A DNA stretch of 64,000 bases, taken from assembly GCA_963931865.1 (NCBI GenBank), contig OZ007505.1, positions 3,261,834 to 3,325,833 of the forward strand, read 5' to 3'. The stretch comes from Axinella damicornis. Lineage: Eukaryota; Porifera; Demospongiae; Axinellida; Axinellidae. The position numbers and the translations under genes are program-made. The notes beneath the pieces were generated by a model. The model was not told where the DNA came from and searched no databases. It was given only the letters and a program-made list of their open reading frames with translations. Shown here one piece after another: positions 46,877 through 55,184 of this stretch (position 1 is its first letter; each line of letters opens with the position of its first letter).

Positions 46877-48565
46877 GGAGGGAGGGCCAAAATGGAATGA
46901 TCACAATACATGTATGGTGAGCATGAGAAAGTTGCATGCGTGTTAGCCACCAACTACACCAAAAAGAAGAAGACCAAGCCAGTACCAACAATGCACTACC
47001 ATAAGCTGTCAGGCAACTATTCTGACATCACTCACACCCAGCAACGTGATTCCAAACTACCCCATTCTGTAAACAAATTCGTTTTTGCCATGTGCATTGT
47101 CTCCTTCACCTTCTTAGCCTTGCTTCACTTTCTTCCCAGTTGCCCTGCATATCTATGCATGCCAGAGAACTTAAGGAAATGCTCTCACATTATCGAGAAG
47201 TGAAATATACAGTATGGAAATGTTGGATGCTTCTTATATTTGCGGGATGTCATTCACTCAGTTGTTGTCCATACAGGACACAACTAATGTGGGGATTGTT
47301 CACACTCACTCAATTAGATTCAGTAATAACTTACCAATTCTCCTTTTGGTCCTAGCTCTCCGGGAGGTCCTTCAGGGCCCAGAGGACCAGTTGGACCCTG
47401 TGTATATACAATATGTATGATTGTGTGAGTGTGCATATGTATGTATATGTGTGTATGTGTATATTATGTGTGTATATGTGTATGTACGTGTAGGTACCCA
47501 TATGTACATAAAAATTATGCGTGTGAAGGTACATGCATGTACATGTGTGTACGTGTGTATGCCTGCATGTGTGTGAGTGTACATGTACGTATGTACATGT
47601 ATGTACATGTGTCAATGTGTGTACGCATGAAATTAGTTCTGCAAGTCTGATGTGAGATCCGAAACTGCATTAGTTACATAAACAATGGGAACACACACAT
47701 GCAGCGCCCAGACAACATTACCACAGGTAGCCAGGATCGTCACCAACTGACCTGCTTCCCAGGTTGTCCTGCTCTGCCTGGTGGTCCTCGATCTCCATCC
47801 ATTCCAGGAGGGCCTAAGAGACCCTGGAGGGGGGAAGAGGAAGAGGGGGTACTAGAGTATAAGCACATCACTCAGTTAGCCAAATGTTGCATGCTTTAGT
47901 GGGTGCCACAATATTTCCTTAAAGGGTAGACAAAAAGATTTGACTCTGTGCTCCATGTGTGATGGAAACATTTATTACATGCATATCAAGGCTGTCGAAA
48001 GTGGTGCAGCTGGTGCAGTTATGGCTGCACCATTTAAGCACTGTGTATTTTTTTACACCTCAGAGTTTCTCCAGGGGGACTAACCCCCAGACCCGAATAG
48101 CTGTGCACGTTACACATGCGCATGCAGTCTGGTGTATGTGACTATTACACACACGTTCTGCTCCTGGATTGGCCTTTACCACTTCTCTTTGCTTCACTGG
48201 CCCGGCAGATACAACTCCACAAGGGATTCAACAGTTCATGTTGGACAACACGGACAAGGCTACCTCAAAGCTGAACTGAACCAAAGTCAGCTTCGCCAGG
48301 GCAAAATGGGATTGCAGACAAAACTACACAGGGAGACTGAGTGGAAGAACTAGTCCGATCAGTGCATGGTGTCGCAAGTGCATAGTGCTACCATGTCACA
48401 TTAACAGTAGATACTATGATTAAATTCTTTCAGCTGAATAGAGAAACTTAGAGTCTGCAAAGTGAAGGCAAGGCAATAAAAACGTAGCACTCACTGTTTT
48501 TCCAGGAGGTCCCATTCTGCCTGGAGTACCAGGTGTACCATCCTCACCATTAATGCCAGGGTCAC

Positions 48566-48566
<1 letters not shown>
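31673..48566 (-). CDS. Multiplexin-like (collagen XV/XVIII-type) collagen with endostatin domain, 5' end not found
   Basis: The gene runs right to left: at least 28 Gly-X-Y exons (48566-35828), a trimerisation exon (34990-34862), a linker exon with RKRR (34776-34585), a two-exon Cys-rich module (34351-34266, 34225-34117) and three endostatin exons (33508-33257, 32855-32755, 31865-31673) ending in TAA. All listed junctions agree in phase. The order triple helix, short trimerisation domain, protease-sensitive hinge, endostatin is that of collagens XV and XVIII, which sit in basement membranes and release endostatin by proteolysis. The Cys-rich module in the hinge is not part of the vertebrate proteins as I know them. 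N-terminal non-collagenous domains and the signal peptide were not found between 48567 and the next gene; they may lie further upstream beyond the plus-strand gene cluster, or the model is incomplete. Confidence is high for the class, lower for completeness. Confidence 0.9.
32551..32744. mobile_element. MITE with TACAGTCAAACCTCCGA termini
   Basis: The 17-base terminal inverted repeat TACAGTCAAACCTCCGA / TCGGAGGTTTGACTGTA is perfect; the element is 194 bases and lies in the intron between endostatin exons 2 and 3. Outer TA dinucleotides and the CAGTCAAACCTC start fit Tc1/mariner-derived elements (inference). No ORF. Confidence 0.88.
33958..34068. mobile_element. Foldback element, AGCCTCGTTCCCAGGC family
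   Basis: GTAGCCTCGGTCCCAGACCC faces GGGTCTGGGGCCGAGACTAC, with inner arms CCCCAGCGCGGATTGCTTCC / GGAAGCGATCCGCGCTGGGG. It is flanked on both sides by TCATGAG and lies in the intron between the Cys-rich module and the first endostatin exon. Confidence 0.88.
34117..34351 (-). CDS. Cys-rich module exons of the collagen (DUF4215-like)
   Basis: Exons 34351-34266 and 34225-34117 are joined in phase 2 and give [26 protein letters not shown], then [18 protein letters not shown]. The pattern CGNG-x-x-E-x-x-E-x-CDG-x-x-L-G...C...G-x-L-x-C-x-x-x-C-x-F-D-T-S-x-C is that of small Cys-rich repeats (DUF4215-type and related) common in secreted and surface proteins. Entry is phase 0 and exit phase 0, so the pair can be gained or lost without disturbing the frame. 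It sits in the hinge where vertebrate multiplexins carry a protease-sensitive linker. Confidence 0.8.
34585..34776 (-). CDS. Hinge exon of the collagen with RKRR cleavage-like site
   Basis: A single 192-base phase 0-0 exon encodes a Pro/Thr/Asp-rich segment ([15 protein letters not shown]) followed by [10 protein letters not shown] and a charged stretch to WRPDLSD. RKRR fits the consensus of furin-type proprotein convertases (R-X-K/R-R). Thr/Ser/Pro richness suggests an extended, possibly O-glycosylated linker. Confidence 0.8.
34862..34990 (-). CDS. Collagen XV/XVIII-type trimerisation exon
   Basis: A 129-base phase 0-0 exon encodes 43 residues: [30 protein letters not shown], then TQSGWREIR. 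The pattern (a Phe/Tyr-x-x-x-x-x-L start, x-G-x-L/V-x-F-V, L/V-Y-I/V-x-x-x-x-G-W/F-R-x-I) is the short trimerisation domain directly following the triple helix of multiplexins. It follows the VNTR intron. Confidence 0.85.
35035..35827. repeat. 22-base tandem repeat (about 36 copies) filling a collagen intron
   Basis: On the gene (minus) strand each unit reads CAGTGTAAGTGGGAAGGTAGCT-like; the exon 36045-35828 ends ...CTCAGT|GTAAGTGGG, so each unit repeats the exon's last bases plus its donor. Copies differ mostly at one position (GAGCTACC, GAGCAACC, GAGCCACC on the plus strand) and at ACTGAG/ACCGAG. The array fills nearly all of the intron up to about 45 bases before the next exon's acceptor. 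Confidence 0.95.
35828..48566 (-). CDS. Triple-helical exons of the collagen
   Basis: Exons: 48566-48495, 47823-47752, 47397-47335, 46811-46740, 46324-46262, 45929-45858, 45382-45302, 45195-45115, 44803-44732, 44600-44538, 44405-44280, 44097-44035, 43458-43387, 43120-43049, 42905-42843, 42279-42208, 42088-42053, 41963-41892, 41430-41377, 40977-40960, 40274-40148, 40045-39903, 39613-39373, 38307-38108, 37631-37574, 37345-37211, 36840-36730, 36045-35828. The upstream ones start with an intact Gly codon in phase 0 and are 36, 54, 63, 72, 81 or 126 bases, multiples of nine; those from 40274 onward mostly use split Gly codons (phase 1). One exon is only 18 bases (GILGMK). Interruptions occur: two Gly-to-Ala triplets in 39613-39373 (AVP, ALP) and a one-residue break (VPGGEK) in 36840-36730. 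GCR and GCK triplets near the C-terminal end could form interchain disulfides. Confidence 0.92.
38381..38772. mobile_element. Longer foldback-family element with AGCCTCGTTCCCAGGC termini
   Basis: TAGCCTCGTTCCCAGGCCC at the left and GGGCCTGGGAACGAGGCTA at the right, with sub-terminal CAGCTTTTTGCCGCTTGCAGTAC / GTACTGCAAGTGATGAAAAGCTGG; flanked by 9-base near-identical repeats CTACATTAG and CTTCATTAG. About 390 bases with a non-palindromic middle, so it may be closer to the parent element than the short hairpins. Intronic in the collagen. Confidence 0.88.
40381..40456. mobile_element. Foldback-family element with 9-base target duplication
   Basis: TAGCCTCATTCCCAG ... CTGGGAACAAGGCTA, 76 bases, flanked on both sides by TGATTGGAC (40372-40380 and 40457-40465). 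Intronic in the collagen. Confidence 0.88.
40717..40750. repeat. Poly-C tract
   Basis: About 34 C residues in a collagen intron. Confidence 0.95.
41630..41830. repeat. ACAGATGG / ACAGACTGACTG minisatellite
   Basis: Imperfect repeats of GGACAGAT followed by GACAGACTGACTGA units in a collagen intron upstream of exon 41963-41892. They create long spurious open frames on the minus strand. Confidence 0.85.
42906..42950. repeat. TG microsatellite abutting a collagen exon
   Basis: (TG)n, read as (CA)n on the gene strand, ends in the CACAG acceptor of exon 42905-42843. Confidence 0.95.
44824..45105. repeat. GGA-rich satellite filling a collagen intron
   Basis: GGGAGGA units fill the intron between exons 45195-45115 and 44803-44732; on the gene strand it is an almost pure TCCTCCC pyrimidine run. 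Confidence 0.95.
46838..46876. repeat. Poly-G tract next to a collagen exon
   Basis: About 35 G residues (poly-C on the gene strand) lie some 30 bases upstream of the acceptor of exon 46811-46740. Confidence 0.95.

Positions 48567-48658
<92 letters not shown>
48567..48658. repeat. Long TG microsatellite abutting the first recognised collagen exon
   Basis: About 45 TG units; on the gene strand (CA)n runs directly into the CAG acceptor of exon 48566-48495, so it replaces a normal polypyrimidine tract. Confidence 0.95.
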
Positions 48659-48659
48659 C

Positions 48660-49460
48660 TCATGATCACCTGCAGATTTTTGGGAATGCTCATCATGATT
48701 ACATAATAACCAGCCACTCTTCTGTAGCCAAAGAATATTGCCACAGAAATAACGCGTGCTGATTGCAATACAGAATGAAGAATGGTTCTTTTGCTGTGAA
48801 GAGAGAGATACAACTCTTGGGTCTGTAATACACACGGGAATGAGTTATTTGATGCAGTGCAAGAGAAATGTTAGTCAGTTACAACTGCTGCTTTCAGTTT
48901 CAGCAAACAAAGACAATTAATGTATACACGTAAATGGTTACCCATCATATGACCTAATACTACTGTGCATATGGGCATAGGTAACAAGACTGAGTTTGGA
49001 AACCTTGCTGTTTATTAAACACACAGATTTGATTTGTGTGCTATAAAAACTATCTGATCATCATCTGCTGTATTCAATACTCAGTCAAGACAGAGTTGGG
49101 AAACCTTGGTGTTTGTTAAACAGAACTAATTCAAACATTATCTGATCACAAACTGCTGTATTCAGTCCAATAACAAGCTTAGGAGGAATAATATTGTCAT
49201 CATAACAGTAAAGATGTAATCTCTATCTTCTGGAAGCACTTATCAGTATACATCTGTTCCCTTAGCTGGAACAGTATATCAATTGTTCCAACTTTCCAAA
49301 TTGACTTTATCGTTATAGGGATGTATACACAGTTCAACAATACATTCAATTTTCTTATCATTAGAAGAGATGCACAGGACTACTAGCATTCACTAGTGGT
49401 GGTGCATCCTGACAGCTATAGCATGGTGCAACTTGTCTTGCAGATCTAGCTGATTTTGAA
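48660..49460. other. Region between collagen exons and membrane-protein cluster
   Basis: No further Gly-X-Y exon or signal peptide for the collagen was found on the minus strand. The block AAACCTTG(C/G)TGTTTATTAAACACACAG, with a second, partial copy near 49090-49125, belongs to the repeated flanks of the downstream gene cluster (see 58190-58560 and 62390-62430), so this is probably cluster-derived sequence. Confidence 0.55.
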
Positions 49461-51299
49461 ATGGCTGGGTTAACAGTGTTTTGCCTTTTGCTATTCACTG
49501 TGCTACCAAGTACCACAGGAGGACCTGGTAATCCTGCTGAATACGAAGATTGTCCGCTGTGGTTTGTACCTGGTGATTCTGGCACATGCGAGTGTGGAAA
49601 CGACTTGGGAGGTATTGTGAAATGCAACAATGTATCAAAGGAAACATATCTGCTAGGATGCTTTTGCATGTCATATGATTATACAGGGCTCGTAGTAGGA
49701 GCTTGTCCTTATCACTGCTATCACTCTGGCAGAGTAGAACTGCACTATCTCCTCCCAAAACATATACGTGACCTTGAAGATTTCTTTTGCAGACAATTGA
49801 ATAGAAAGGGTCGGATGTGTGGCCAGTGTAAGGATGGCTTCACTACTTCAGCATACTCATATGACTTGAGATGTGTGAAATGCAGTGGTGGACACTACAA
49901 CTGGGCTAAGTATGTAGCTGTGGCACTGCTTCCACTTACAGCATTCTTTATTGTCATAGTAACTTTCCGGATCAGTGTCACACTCCCTCCAATGGTTGCA
50001 CTTGTTCACACTCTGCAGCCTATTATATCACCACATATAACACGTGTTACCATCTTTGCGCTGACAGCACCAACAATATCTTCAGCATCAATACCAGCAC
50101 GTATCCTTTACACTATTTATGGTGTTTGGAATCTTGACTTCTTCCGAACAGTGATTCCACCGGAAGCAGTTTGCCTGGAAATGACAACGATACAAGCCCT
50201 AGCCTTGGACTACCTAGTTGCACTCTACCCTCTCATTCTCATTGTCCTTACATACATTTTGATTGAACTACATGCTCGAAACTTCTGGCCTCTTGTCTGG
50301 GTGTGGAAACCTGTGCAATATTGTTTCACTCGTTGTGGTATTAGAAGGCAGTGGAACTTCAAATCATCAATCATCGAAGCTTTTGCCAGCTTTCTCCTGC
50401 TGTCGTTTGGCAAGATGCTGAGCATATCGTTCGACTTACTGGTTCCTACACAACTTTACAATATACATGGAGAGCAAGTTAGCAAAAAATACTTATTCTA
50501 TGATGCAACAGTTGAATTGTTCAGCAGTGGCCACCTCATCTTTGCTGTCCTAGCGATTGCAGTTCTGATAGTGTTCATACTTCTGCCGCTATTGCTGCTG
50601 CTACTGTATCCACTGAGATGCTTCCACAAGTGCTTAGACTGTTGCAGAATAAGATGTCATGCACTAATGGTGTTCACTGATGCATTTCAGGGTGCATACA
50701 AGAATGGAACCAACAGCACTCGTGACTGTCGATGGTTTGCTGCAGTTTATCCAAGCACTCGCATCCTTTGGTTTATGATATATGCCCTGACCCTTTCATC
50801 GTTTTGCTACATACTAACAACTATTTCACTCATTGGTGTTGCTGTCTTGATCATATTGGTGCAACCGTACAAAAAAGCATCTCATAACAAAATCGACAGT
50901 TTGTTTATACTTACACTGGCTACGCACACTGCCAGTTTAACATCAATAAGCTTGTCAGTAGAGCGTGAACATACACAAAGTCGCACTGCATTAGTGTTAG
51001 TTGTCTTATCAGGAGCACTTCCATTGTTGTACCTAGCAGTAATTCTACTGCACTGGGTCTACAGATCCAGGGTGTTTGGTCTACTGTGCAGAATGTGTAA
51101 GAGGTGCAGGCACAAGATTATCTGCTGTGTCAGTGGAAGAAGACGAAGAAGAGAAGGAAGACTGGAACTAAGTGGATCACTACCAGATCGGATGGTCAAC
51201 CCAGATGAATACATCTTGCTGGAAGGATCGCTTGGAGCAGTGGGACAATGTAAAGGCACCAAACACAAAGGAATGTCTCTCAGTGACAGCACCTTGTGA
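49461..51299 (+). CDS. Cys-rich multi-pass membrane protein, tandem family member 1 (612 aa)
   Basis: Single exon. Residues 1-20 are a signal peptide (MAGLTVFCLLLFTVL). The ectodomain (about 30-148) has DCPLWFVPGD, CECGNDLGG, a CFC pair, VVGACPYHCY, then RKGRMCGQCKDGFTTSAYSYD and CVKCSGGHYNW. Likely membrane segments: about 152-172, 246-268, 303-323, 358-382, 435-465, 480-500 and 510-535, with further hydrophobic stretches at 175-215. A cytosolic CFHKCLDCCRIRCH motif precedes FTDAFQGAYKNGT and RDCRWFAAVYP. The tail (545-612) is basic (GRRRRREGR) and then acidic around NPDEYILLEG; YILL fits a YxxPhi sorting motif. I know similar architectures from sponges and cnidarians only as uncharacterised proteins; receptor or channel functions are guesses. 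Confidence 0.85.
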   Translation: MAGLTVFCLLLFTVLPSTTGGPGNPAEYEDCPLWFVPGDSGTCECGNDLGGIVKCNNVSKETYLLGCFCMSYDYTGLVVGACPYHCYHSGRVELHYLLPKHIRDLEDFFCRQLNRKGRMCGQCKDGFTTSAYSYDLRCVKCSGGHYNWAKYVAVALLPLTAFFIVIVTFRISVTLPPMVALVHTLQPIISPHITRVTIFALTAPTISSASIPARILYTIYGVWNLDFFRTVIPPEAVCLEMTTIQALALDYLVALYPLILIVLTYILIELHARNFWPLVWVWKPVQYCFTRCGIRRQWNFKSSIIEAFASFLLLSFGKMLSISFDLLVPTQLYNIHGEQVSKKYLFYDATVELFSSGHLIFAVLAIAVLIVFILLPLLLLLLYPLRCFHKCLDCCRIRCHALMVFTDAFQGAYKNGTNSTRDCRWFAAVYPSTRILWFMIYALTLSSFCYILTTISLIGVAVLIILVQPYKKASHNKIDSLFILTLATHTASLTSISLSVEREHTQSRTALVLVVLSGALPLLYLAVILLHWVYRSRVFGLLCRMCKRCRHKIICCVSGRRRRREGRLELSGSLPDRMVNPDEYILLEGSLGAVGQCKGTKHKGMSLSDSTL

Positions 51300-51699
51300 A
51301 TCACTAGGTGAATATAACTCATATCAAACTGCCTAGAGCATGGCACACTCACTAATATCACCACAAGAGTCAGCTTCTGAATTCATAAACAACCCTTTGT
51401 GCATCTTTAACTTTGCAGATTATTGTTGTATTCAAGTTTGGAGTGCAAAGAGCATGCATAATTAATGTGGATGTCTTTGAGTGGGTGTGTGTGCATTATA
51501 TATTTGGAAAACCACTCTGACATGCTGATGAACATCTCATTTTGTATTAAGACAACCAATGCACTACTAGGTAATGACCCATCAGATTCAGCAAACAAGG
51601 AAGCATATTATGCATAGTGATATAGGTCATGCACAATTACTGTCAAGTTCTGGGTATGAGCTCTTTTGTTGAAATAACAGTGAAGTGAAAGAGCAAACA
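51300..51699. other. Spacer between family members 1 and 2
   Basis: Contains the 3' flank block CCTAGAGCATGGCACACTCAC shared by members 1-3 and the sequence ACTACTAGGTAATGAC, which is the empty-site counterpart of the transposon insertion at 53882-54217. No gene. Confidence 0.6.
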
Positions 51700-51847
51700 C
51701 AAAGTGATGTATTTGGTGCAACACTTGTCGGGTTGTAAACTGCTGGATTACATGTAGGTACGGAAGTAGGATGTAGCTGGTTAACGAGACATTGCCACAG
51801 GACAGCAAAAATAATAAGACACAACTACACTGAGATAAGATCGAGAA
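51700..51847 (+). promoter_or_regulatory. Conserved upstream block of member 2
   Basis: Shares with members 3, 4 and 5 the ordered blocks TGATGTATTTGGTGCA, GGTTGTAAACTGCTG, GAAGTAG, ACATTGCCACA and the leader ACTGAGATAAGATCGAGAA ending at the ATG. The conserved leader fixes the start codon. Confidence 0.65.
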
Positions 51848-53515
51848 ATGGCTGCTCTTTGTCTCCTGCTAGAGTTATTCATTGTGCTACTGCATACGTG
51901 GAGTGTCACGGGAAACCCTGCTGCAAACAATGACTGTCCGCTGTGGTTTGTACCCGGTGATAATGGCACTTGTGAGTGTGGAAATGACTTGGGGGGTATA
52001 GTGAAGTGCAACAACGTATCAAAGCAAATCCACCTGCTAAGATGCTTTTGCATGTCATATGATTCTATGGGACTTGTGGTAGGAGCTTGTCCTTATCACT
52101 GCTATCATACTGACAGAGCAGCACAGCTCTTTCCCCTCCGAGAACATATTTCTGTTCTTGAAGATGTCCACTGCAGACAATTGAATAGAAAGGGTCGGAT
52201 GTGTGGCCAGTGTATAGATGGCTTCACTACTTCAGCATACTCGTATGACCTGAAGTGTGTGCAATGCAGTGGTGGACACTACAACTGGGCTAAGTATGTA
52301 GCTGTGGCACTGCTTCCACTTACAGCATTCTTTATTGTCATAGTTACATTTCGGATCAGTGTCACACTCCCTCCAATGGTTGCACTCATCCACATTCTGC
52401 AGTCCATTATATCACCACAAATAACGCGTGTTATCGTATTTGCATTGACAACACAGACACTATCTTCAGCTTCAATACCAGCACGTATCCTTTACACTAT
52501 TTATGGTGTTTGGAATCTTGACTTCTTCCGAACAGTGATTCCACCTGAAGCAGTTTGCCTGGAAATGACAACGATACAAGCCCTAGCCCTGGACTACCTA
52601 GTTGCACTCTATCCTCTCATTCTCATTGTCATTACATACATTTTGATTGAACTACATGCTCGAAACTTCTGGCCTCTTGTCTGGGTGTGGAAACCTGTGC
52701 AATATTGCTTCACTCGTTGTGGTATTAGAAGGCAATGGAACTTCAAATCATCAATCATCGAAGCTTTTGCCAGCTTTCTCCTGTTGTCGTTTGGCAAGAT
52801 GCTGAGCATCTCATTTGACTTACTGGTTCCTACACGACTTTACAATGTACATGGAGAGCAAGTTAGCACAAAGTACTTGTTCTATGATGCAACAGTTGAA
52901 TTGTTCAGCAGTGGCCACCTCATCTTTGCTGTCATAGCGATTGCAGTTCTGATAGTGTTCATACTTCTGCCGTTATTGCTGTTGCTACTGTATCCACTGA
53001 GATGCTTCCACAAGTGCTTAGACTGTTGCAGAATAAGATGTCATGCACTAATGGTGTTCACTGATGCATTTCAGGGTGCATACAAGAATGGAACCAACGG
53101 CACTCGTGACTGTCGATGGTTTGCTGCAGTTTACCCAAGTGCTCGCATCCTTTGGTTTATAATATATGCCCTCACCCTTTCATCATTTTGCTATGTACTA
53201 ACAACTATTTTACTCGTTGGCGTTGTTGTCTTGATAACAGTAGTGCAACCGTACAAAAAAGCATCTCACAACATAATTGACAGTTTGTTCTTGCTCACAC
53301 TAGCTGTGCACACTGTCTCTTTAATGTCAATAATCTTGTCAATAGAACATCAAGTCACACAGAGTCGTGCTGCATTAGTACTAGCTGTCTCGTCAGGAAC
53401 ACTTCCATTGTTGTACCTGACTGCAATTCTACTGCACTGGGTATACTATTGGAAAGTGTTTGCTTTACTGCGTTACAGTGTTCTTCACTACCTAGAGCAT
53501 GGCACACTCACATAG
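51848..53515 (+). CDS. Multi-pass membrane protein, family member 2, truncated tail (555 aa)
   Basis: Single exon with signal peptide, Cys-rich ectodomain and all membrane segments, 80-90% like member 1 by eye. After the last segment (LLHWVYYWKVFALLR) the sequence jumps to YSVLHYLEHGTLT and a stop. The DNA of that end, CTAGAGCATGGCACACTCACA, is the 3' UTR block found about 30 bases after the stop codons of members 1 and 3. A deletion of roughly 250 bases has therefore removed the basic tail and the NP(D/G)EYILLEG motif and put former UTR in frame. Ectodomain differs from member 1 around residues 95-110 (AAQLFPLREHISVLEDVHC). It may still be made, but without the tail signals. Confidence 0.85.
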   Translation: MAALCLLLELFIVLLHTWSVTGNPAANNDCPLWFVPGDNGTCECGNDLGGIVKCNNVSKQIHLLRCFCMSYDSMGLVVGACPYHCYHTDRAAQLFPLREHISVLEDVHCRQLNRKGRMCGQCIDGFTTSAYSYDLKCVQCSGGHYNWAKYVAVALLPLTAFFIVIVTFRISVTLPPMVALIHILQSIISPQITRVIVFALTTQTLSSASIPARILYTIYGVWNLDFFRTVIPPEAVCLEMTTIQALALDYLVALYPLILIVITYILIELHARNFWPLVWVWKPVQYCFTRCGIRRQWNFKSSIIEAFASFLLLSFGKMLSISFDLLVPTRLYNVHGEQVSTKYLFYDATVELFSSGHLIFAVIAIAVLIVFILLPLLLLLLYPLRCFHKCLDCCRIRCHALMVFTDAFQGAYKNGTNGTRDCRWFAAVYPSARILWFIIYALTLSSFCYVLTTILLVGVVVLITVVQPYKKASHNIIDSLFLLTLAVHTVSLMSIILSIEHQVTQSRAALVLAVSSGTLPLLYLTAILLHWVYYWKVFALLRYSVLHYLEHGTLT

Positions 53516-53881
53516 TCATCATAAGAATATTCACACCTGTTTGAACAGCTCTTTGTGCACTTATCTTTGCTTACTTTTTGAGGATTATTGTGTTCAACTT
53601 TGTAGTGCAATAAGCATACGGATTATATGTTTGGCATCAATGATGATCTTGTGGATGTGATATGATATATGAGTGTGTGTGTGTCGGCATTATAACACAT
53701 ACTGGTGGAAAAATGACTCTGACGTACCGAGTGCACTTTTTTTCTATAAACGTTTTTGCATGTAAGCAATGGACACAAAATAGCAGGATGCTAATACAAA
53801 TGTGCCCGGAGGCCTAACTTAAAGGATGCAAGACTATTAGTACTAGTTATAGCATTAGGACAAACCAATGCAATACTAGGT

Positions 53882-54217
53882 CAGGGGCGGAGACAGCTAC
53901 CAAAAAGTGGGGGGGCTAATAGCACAATTGCACACTGCCAATGGCAGTGCATGGAGGTGTGTAGTGCTGATCAGTTTGCGCGAAGCGCGGAAATTTTTTT
54001 CGCCTTCATTTTTCAGTTATCAGGATGGGCTCTCGTGGCACCTTCGTGCTTTGTACTGCAAGTTAGAGACGCCAGCCCCCAAGAAACGAGGTGACATAGC
54101 TATAAGTTTGTGGGATAGTACCGTCCAGTCTGTTGTTTTGGGGGGGGCTCAGCCACCCTGCTTTTGAAAGTGGGGGGGCTCAAGCCCCCCTTGCCCCCCC
54201 CTATATCTCCGCCCTTG
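53882..54217. mobile_element. hAT-like MITE with CAGGGGCGGAGA termini
   Basis: Left end CAGGGGCGGAGA, right end TCTCCGCCCTTG, flanked by TAGGT on both sides (53877-53881 and 54218-54222). Uninterrupted versions of the site, ACTAGGTAAT, occur at 51568-51577 and 58449-58458. The CAGGGGCGG start is typical of hAT-derived MITEs, though those usually make 8-base duplications. G- and C-runs near both ends. Confidence 0.8.
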
Positions 54218-54489
54218 TAGGTAATGACAGACTCCCAACATTCTGTAAACACACAGAAGTAATCTCCACGATTCAAATTGGACTGTAAAGGTGAGGCAAG
54301 TTTCCCCCCAAATTTTACCAAGCTCCGGCCCTTTTGCTGAAGCAGTGACTTCAATAATTAAGCAACAATGCCACAGGAAAGTTAATGTTTCAGCAATTAC
54401 ATACATAGATGAAAATAATCCATCCGTGTAATTTCTAATTCTTCTGTGTAGCTACATAGCTGGAGTGCTTTCTGTCTATAACGTAGTCC

Positions 54490-54665
54490 TGGTTACAAGT
54501 GATGATTGTCCAGTGGGTGATGGCAACAAACAGCATACTCGTATGATTTGATGCGTGCAATGTGCAGTACAACCATGCAGGCCTTTTGCTGGAAGAATGA
54601 TACAGAACAGTAGGACAATATGAAGGTCAGCCAACACAGAGGACTGTCTCTCTGAGTGAGTCACT
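54490..54665 (+). pseudogene. Relic of a family member, internally deleted
   Basis: AGCATACTCGTATGATTTGA matches the SAYSYDL part of the ectodomain, and CAGTAGGACAATATGAAGG then ACACAGAGGACTGTCTCTCTGAGT match the last codons of member 3 (GAVGQCDGQQTQRTASLS). Everything between (all membrane segments) is missing. Confidence 0.8.
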
Positions 54666-54833
54666 ACTCTTGTCCAAATATTGATAATTCAGACATCACT
54701 TTTTAAGTGCCTATAGTTCTCTAACGATGCACAAAGACACCAATGTTGGGATGCTTGAGTGAGGCTGACTTCTAGCCAGGATGCCACGCCCCCGCAATCT
54801 ACTGCTTCGGTGCCATGCTAATGCATCCGATAA

Positions 54834-55086
54834 TACCGTAGTTGCAGTTAATTTTGCGGTGGGGAAATTTTTGCGGTATTCGCAGATGAATTTTTGCGGT
54901 ACTATATTGCGGATAAAGCCACGCATACACAGCTTGCTAACTCGTCCTAGCTCCATCGGCGTGATCGCACGTGTCAATAGGTTATTTTCGCGGGAAGTAA
55001 TCAGCGAAAATGTCCCTCCGCGAAATATTCGTTTAGTGACTAGACCGCGAAATTGTTGCCACGCGAAATAATTGGCAACTACGGTA
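54834..55086. mobile_element. MITE with TACCGTAGTTGC termini
   Basis: Left TACCGTAGTTGCAGTTAATT, right AATTGGCAACTACGGTA; the 12-base terminal inverted repeat is perfect and similarity extends further with mismatches. Internal repeats of TTTTGCGGTA and GCGAAAT. No ORF. Confidence 0.82.
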
Positions 55087-55184
55087 CCTGTCAGCCGACA
55101 ATCGATTAAAATAATAGGTATCTAGTAAAATAACCACTACTGTCGTGTTTGAGTGAAAGGATGAAACAATCAAGACCAAACACA

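Larger units (their letters stand above)
53516..55184. other. Spacer between members 2 and 3 with two transposons and one relic
   Basis: Contains the insertion at 53882-54217, a relic family member at 54490-54665 and a MITE at 54834-55086. No intact gene. Confidence 0.6.

Noticed and set aside
48491..48835. His-Thr repeat open frame and possible collagen signal peptide upstream of exon 48566-48495
   Set aside because: The HT run is the CA microsatellite; the upstream part has no signal-peptide character.
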